Source: Spirochaetes bacterium GWB1_60_80 (GTDB lineage Bacteria; Spirochaetota; Spirochaetia; Treponematales; UBA12059). Taken from it: a stretch of DNA of 64,000 nucleotides. This document shows, one piece after another, positions 63,601 to 64,000 of the stretch (positions within the stretch are counted from its first letter, which is position 1; the number at the start of each line of letters is the position of its first letter). Location: contig MIAR01000004.1 of NCBI GenBank assembly GCA_001829185.1, positions 124,001 through 188,000 on the forward strand, in the 5' to 3' direction. The position numbers and the translations under genes were made by a program. The notes under the pieces are model-generated. The model had not been told where the DNA came from, did no database searches, and was given only the letters and a program-made list of their open reading frames with translations.

Positions 63601-64000
63601 CAAGCGGAGCGACGGTCGATAAGGCGCCAGCACTTGGACGTGGCCGTCGGCTAAGGGATCTAGCACGAAGGTCTGCAGTCCGGTTGGTTCGTCGGTGACG
63701 GGTGCGGCCGGCGCACTATTCTCCGCTAGGCTTGCCTTGCCCAGCGCCGGTAAAAAGGCATCGAGGGCGAACAGGATTTCCGATTTATCAATCGTTAGGG
63801 AAACTACCACCTCTTGCAGGCTGCCTGAAAAAATGTCGATACGTTCACCATAGGCGAAAAAATAACCATTTTCGGCCAGAAGCGAAAAGACGGCCTCAAT
63901 TTTGGGCAGGGCGTCGGGGGTGTAGGAAAGGCCGAGCTGGCCATCAAAGCCTAGACTGCGCGGGCGGATTAAACCTCGGTACGACACCGCATAGACTGGG
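60637..64000 (-). CDS. tamB: TamB-like translocation/assembly protein, C-terminal part (partial, 5' end beyond right edge)
   Basis: At least 1120 residues are present, and the frame stays open to the edge of the window. The sequence is repetitive beta-strand (AsmA/DUF490 type) with the conserved C-terminal TamB domain: FNIGNGLRIFFPDKSRPFFSG, ITGNIIIRGGNVFYIKRNFYLKAANMVFNENSDSFNPLLTLQAE, ALTEAEIARLLGQDLL, and a final strand set ending in TLSWRIPLK. TamB bridges inner and outer membranes and is now linked to phospholipid transport and barrel assembly. bamA follows after 14 nt. Confidence 0.92.
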   Translation of the reverse strand, partial: PVYAVSYRGLIRPRSLGFDGQLGLSYTPDALPKIEAVFSLLAENGYFFAYGERIDIFSGSLQEVVVSLTIDKSEILFALDAFLPALGKASLAENSAPAAPVTDEPTGLQTFVLDPLADGHVQVLAPYRPSLRLEGSLQLGEDPYLSVRSFFDSFYPMAFFQDQVPGLNPLLRDLLSRMRITTDLNIFTNFSGISYYANNAILAMDGFNSLFAVVSLTGNADSLLISKLNASLGSYALQGTADLSFPGFESLAVDIDIAINDIPYTLNASLLDGNLFVTGDYGLQLRIQTYNGITSGVFSAENLPLEIGQQIYTLSTDLSARFASTDEWTADFSRLTALLPTGPGQEQFQLNLTGSMNQSGLDLATVELLSNSPTLVGQGSFDWHMADGLAITGNVELGNENGENYSLMAEYGDGSMTGALGMRKARLARLLPTLSGLLDADARIDGRFPDLAIGLQFSVNPDRQSIGTSLFARGSASYQAGRIALSDGELEYGNLKLMQLSGEFDIPSSRGTFGLDARIALLRASSVPTFTARVAGQAAVNLSAGDDQSAPASVERGDILAMLRLVSELDFKTGRLSGQATNFKLQGNQKPDWPYQIAFNPEGWQIQAGPATEVAINWRVSGELNAWLAPKLPMAGQLTGTIRDQMVDLQATGLQISMPFVFQLIEIPVVSIVSGTARGNATIRGSQADPEMFGSFDFNEFYLRVDNFVVDTIGPITETLYIEGKQAELNQSDLDCGTALLDLQLILGLDSWIPNDIQINVASVDLTQIHTKTRLLGMAIDAYATTDLGIRIMPTGAVVDGIINAESGDLVITLDILNQRASTDVVYYDIVTNLRFNIGNGLRIFFPDKSRPFFSGQTDPQSELSVYYDSMQSDLSITGNIIIRGGNVFYIKRNFYLKAANMVFNENSDSFNPLLTLQAETRSSYNGEPVVIRLRADNAPLKNLVFSLESTPALTEAEIARLLGQDLLANDENREITGLALLENLDFIIPQLNIISIFEQNVQNLLGLDLFYLRSQILQRWLYDLTGLNASGQPMTMADYLDNTAIIAGKYLTDNLFIQSTILLQEGQLEMQGNLQLNYELSLEWQTPHFLINWSFRPEHPENWFISDQALTLSWRIPLK

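Overview
The window is bacterial, GC-rich and densely packed, and it reads as a chromosomal segment of a spirochaete (phylum Spirochaetota), probably a free-living or gut anaerobe rather than a pathogen. Three things point there. The elongation factor GreA carries the roughly 730-residue N-terminal extension known from Borrelia and Treponema. The right half (tamB-bamA-skp, mutS-comF, rimP-nusA-infB-rbfA-truB-ribF-rpsO-pnp, lptF/lptG-like genes, tgt) keeps, as I recall it, the gene neighbourhood of the Borrelia chromosome. Many exported TPR, HEAT, VWA and lipoprotein genes of treponeme type surround it. This placement rests on remembered family knowledge, not on a search.

Region by region. 1-5.5 kb is a central-carbon block: the 5' part of a methylmalonyl-CoA mutase gene, a four-subunit 2-oxoacid:ferredoxin oxidoreductase (korDABC) and, divergently, a biotin-less carboxyltransferase of the oxaloacetate decarboxylase alpha / transcarboxylase 5S type. 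Together they suggest succinyl-CoA/methylmalonyl-CoA/propionate chemistry. 5.8-11.5 kb holds an M3 oligopeptidase, a FemX-like peptidoglycan branching enzyme and metG. 11.5-23 kb is accessory-looking: a 1289-residue exported barrel-like protein, a six-helix voltage-sensor-like membrane protein, two lipoproteins, dinB behind a degenerate M28-type membrane protein, and a GHKL-like protein. 23-26 kb is pyruvate phosphate dikinase with a histone-H1-like tail. 26-31.6 kb holds a three-gene TPR/secreted operon, rpe and a TPR gene. 31.7-38 kb holds greA, a VWA membrane protein and a HEAT protein.

38-64 kb is a nearly continuous minus-strand housekeeping run. mutS and comF are followed by a promoter and a terminator and then rimP-nusA-infB-rbfA-truB-ribF-rpsO. 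pnp, an M16 peptidase, dut, two LptF/LptG permeases, tgt and the HEAT gene follow. At the right edge tamB (5' end outside the window), bamA and skp form an outer-membrane biogenesis unit. Most junctions in this run are 4-nt overlaps or gaps of a few bases, so translational coupling is likely.

Non-coding signals of note: a 135-bp palindromic, MITE-like repeat with three near-identical intergenic copies and one decayed copy; several strong sigma-70-type promoters; and four genes (metG, the M28-like gene, rpe, mutS) whose -10 box lies only 6-9 nt before the start codon with no Shine-Dalgarno sequence, which predicts leaderless mRNAs. I found no rRNA, tRNA, CRISPR array, prophage or transposase gene.
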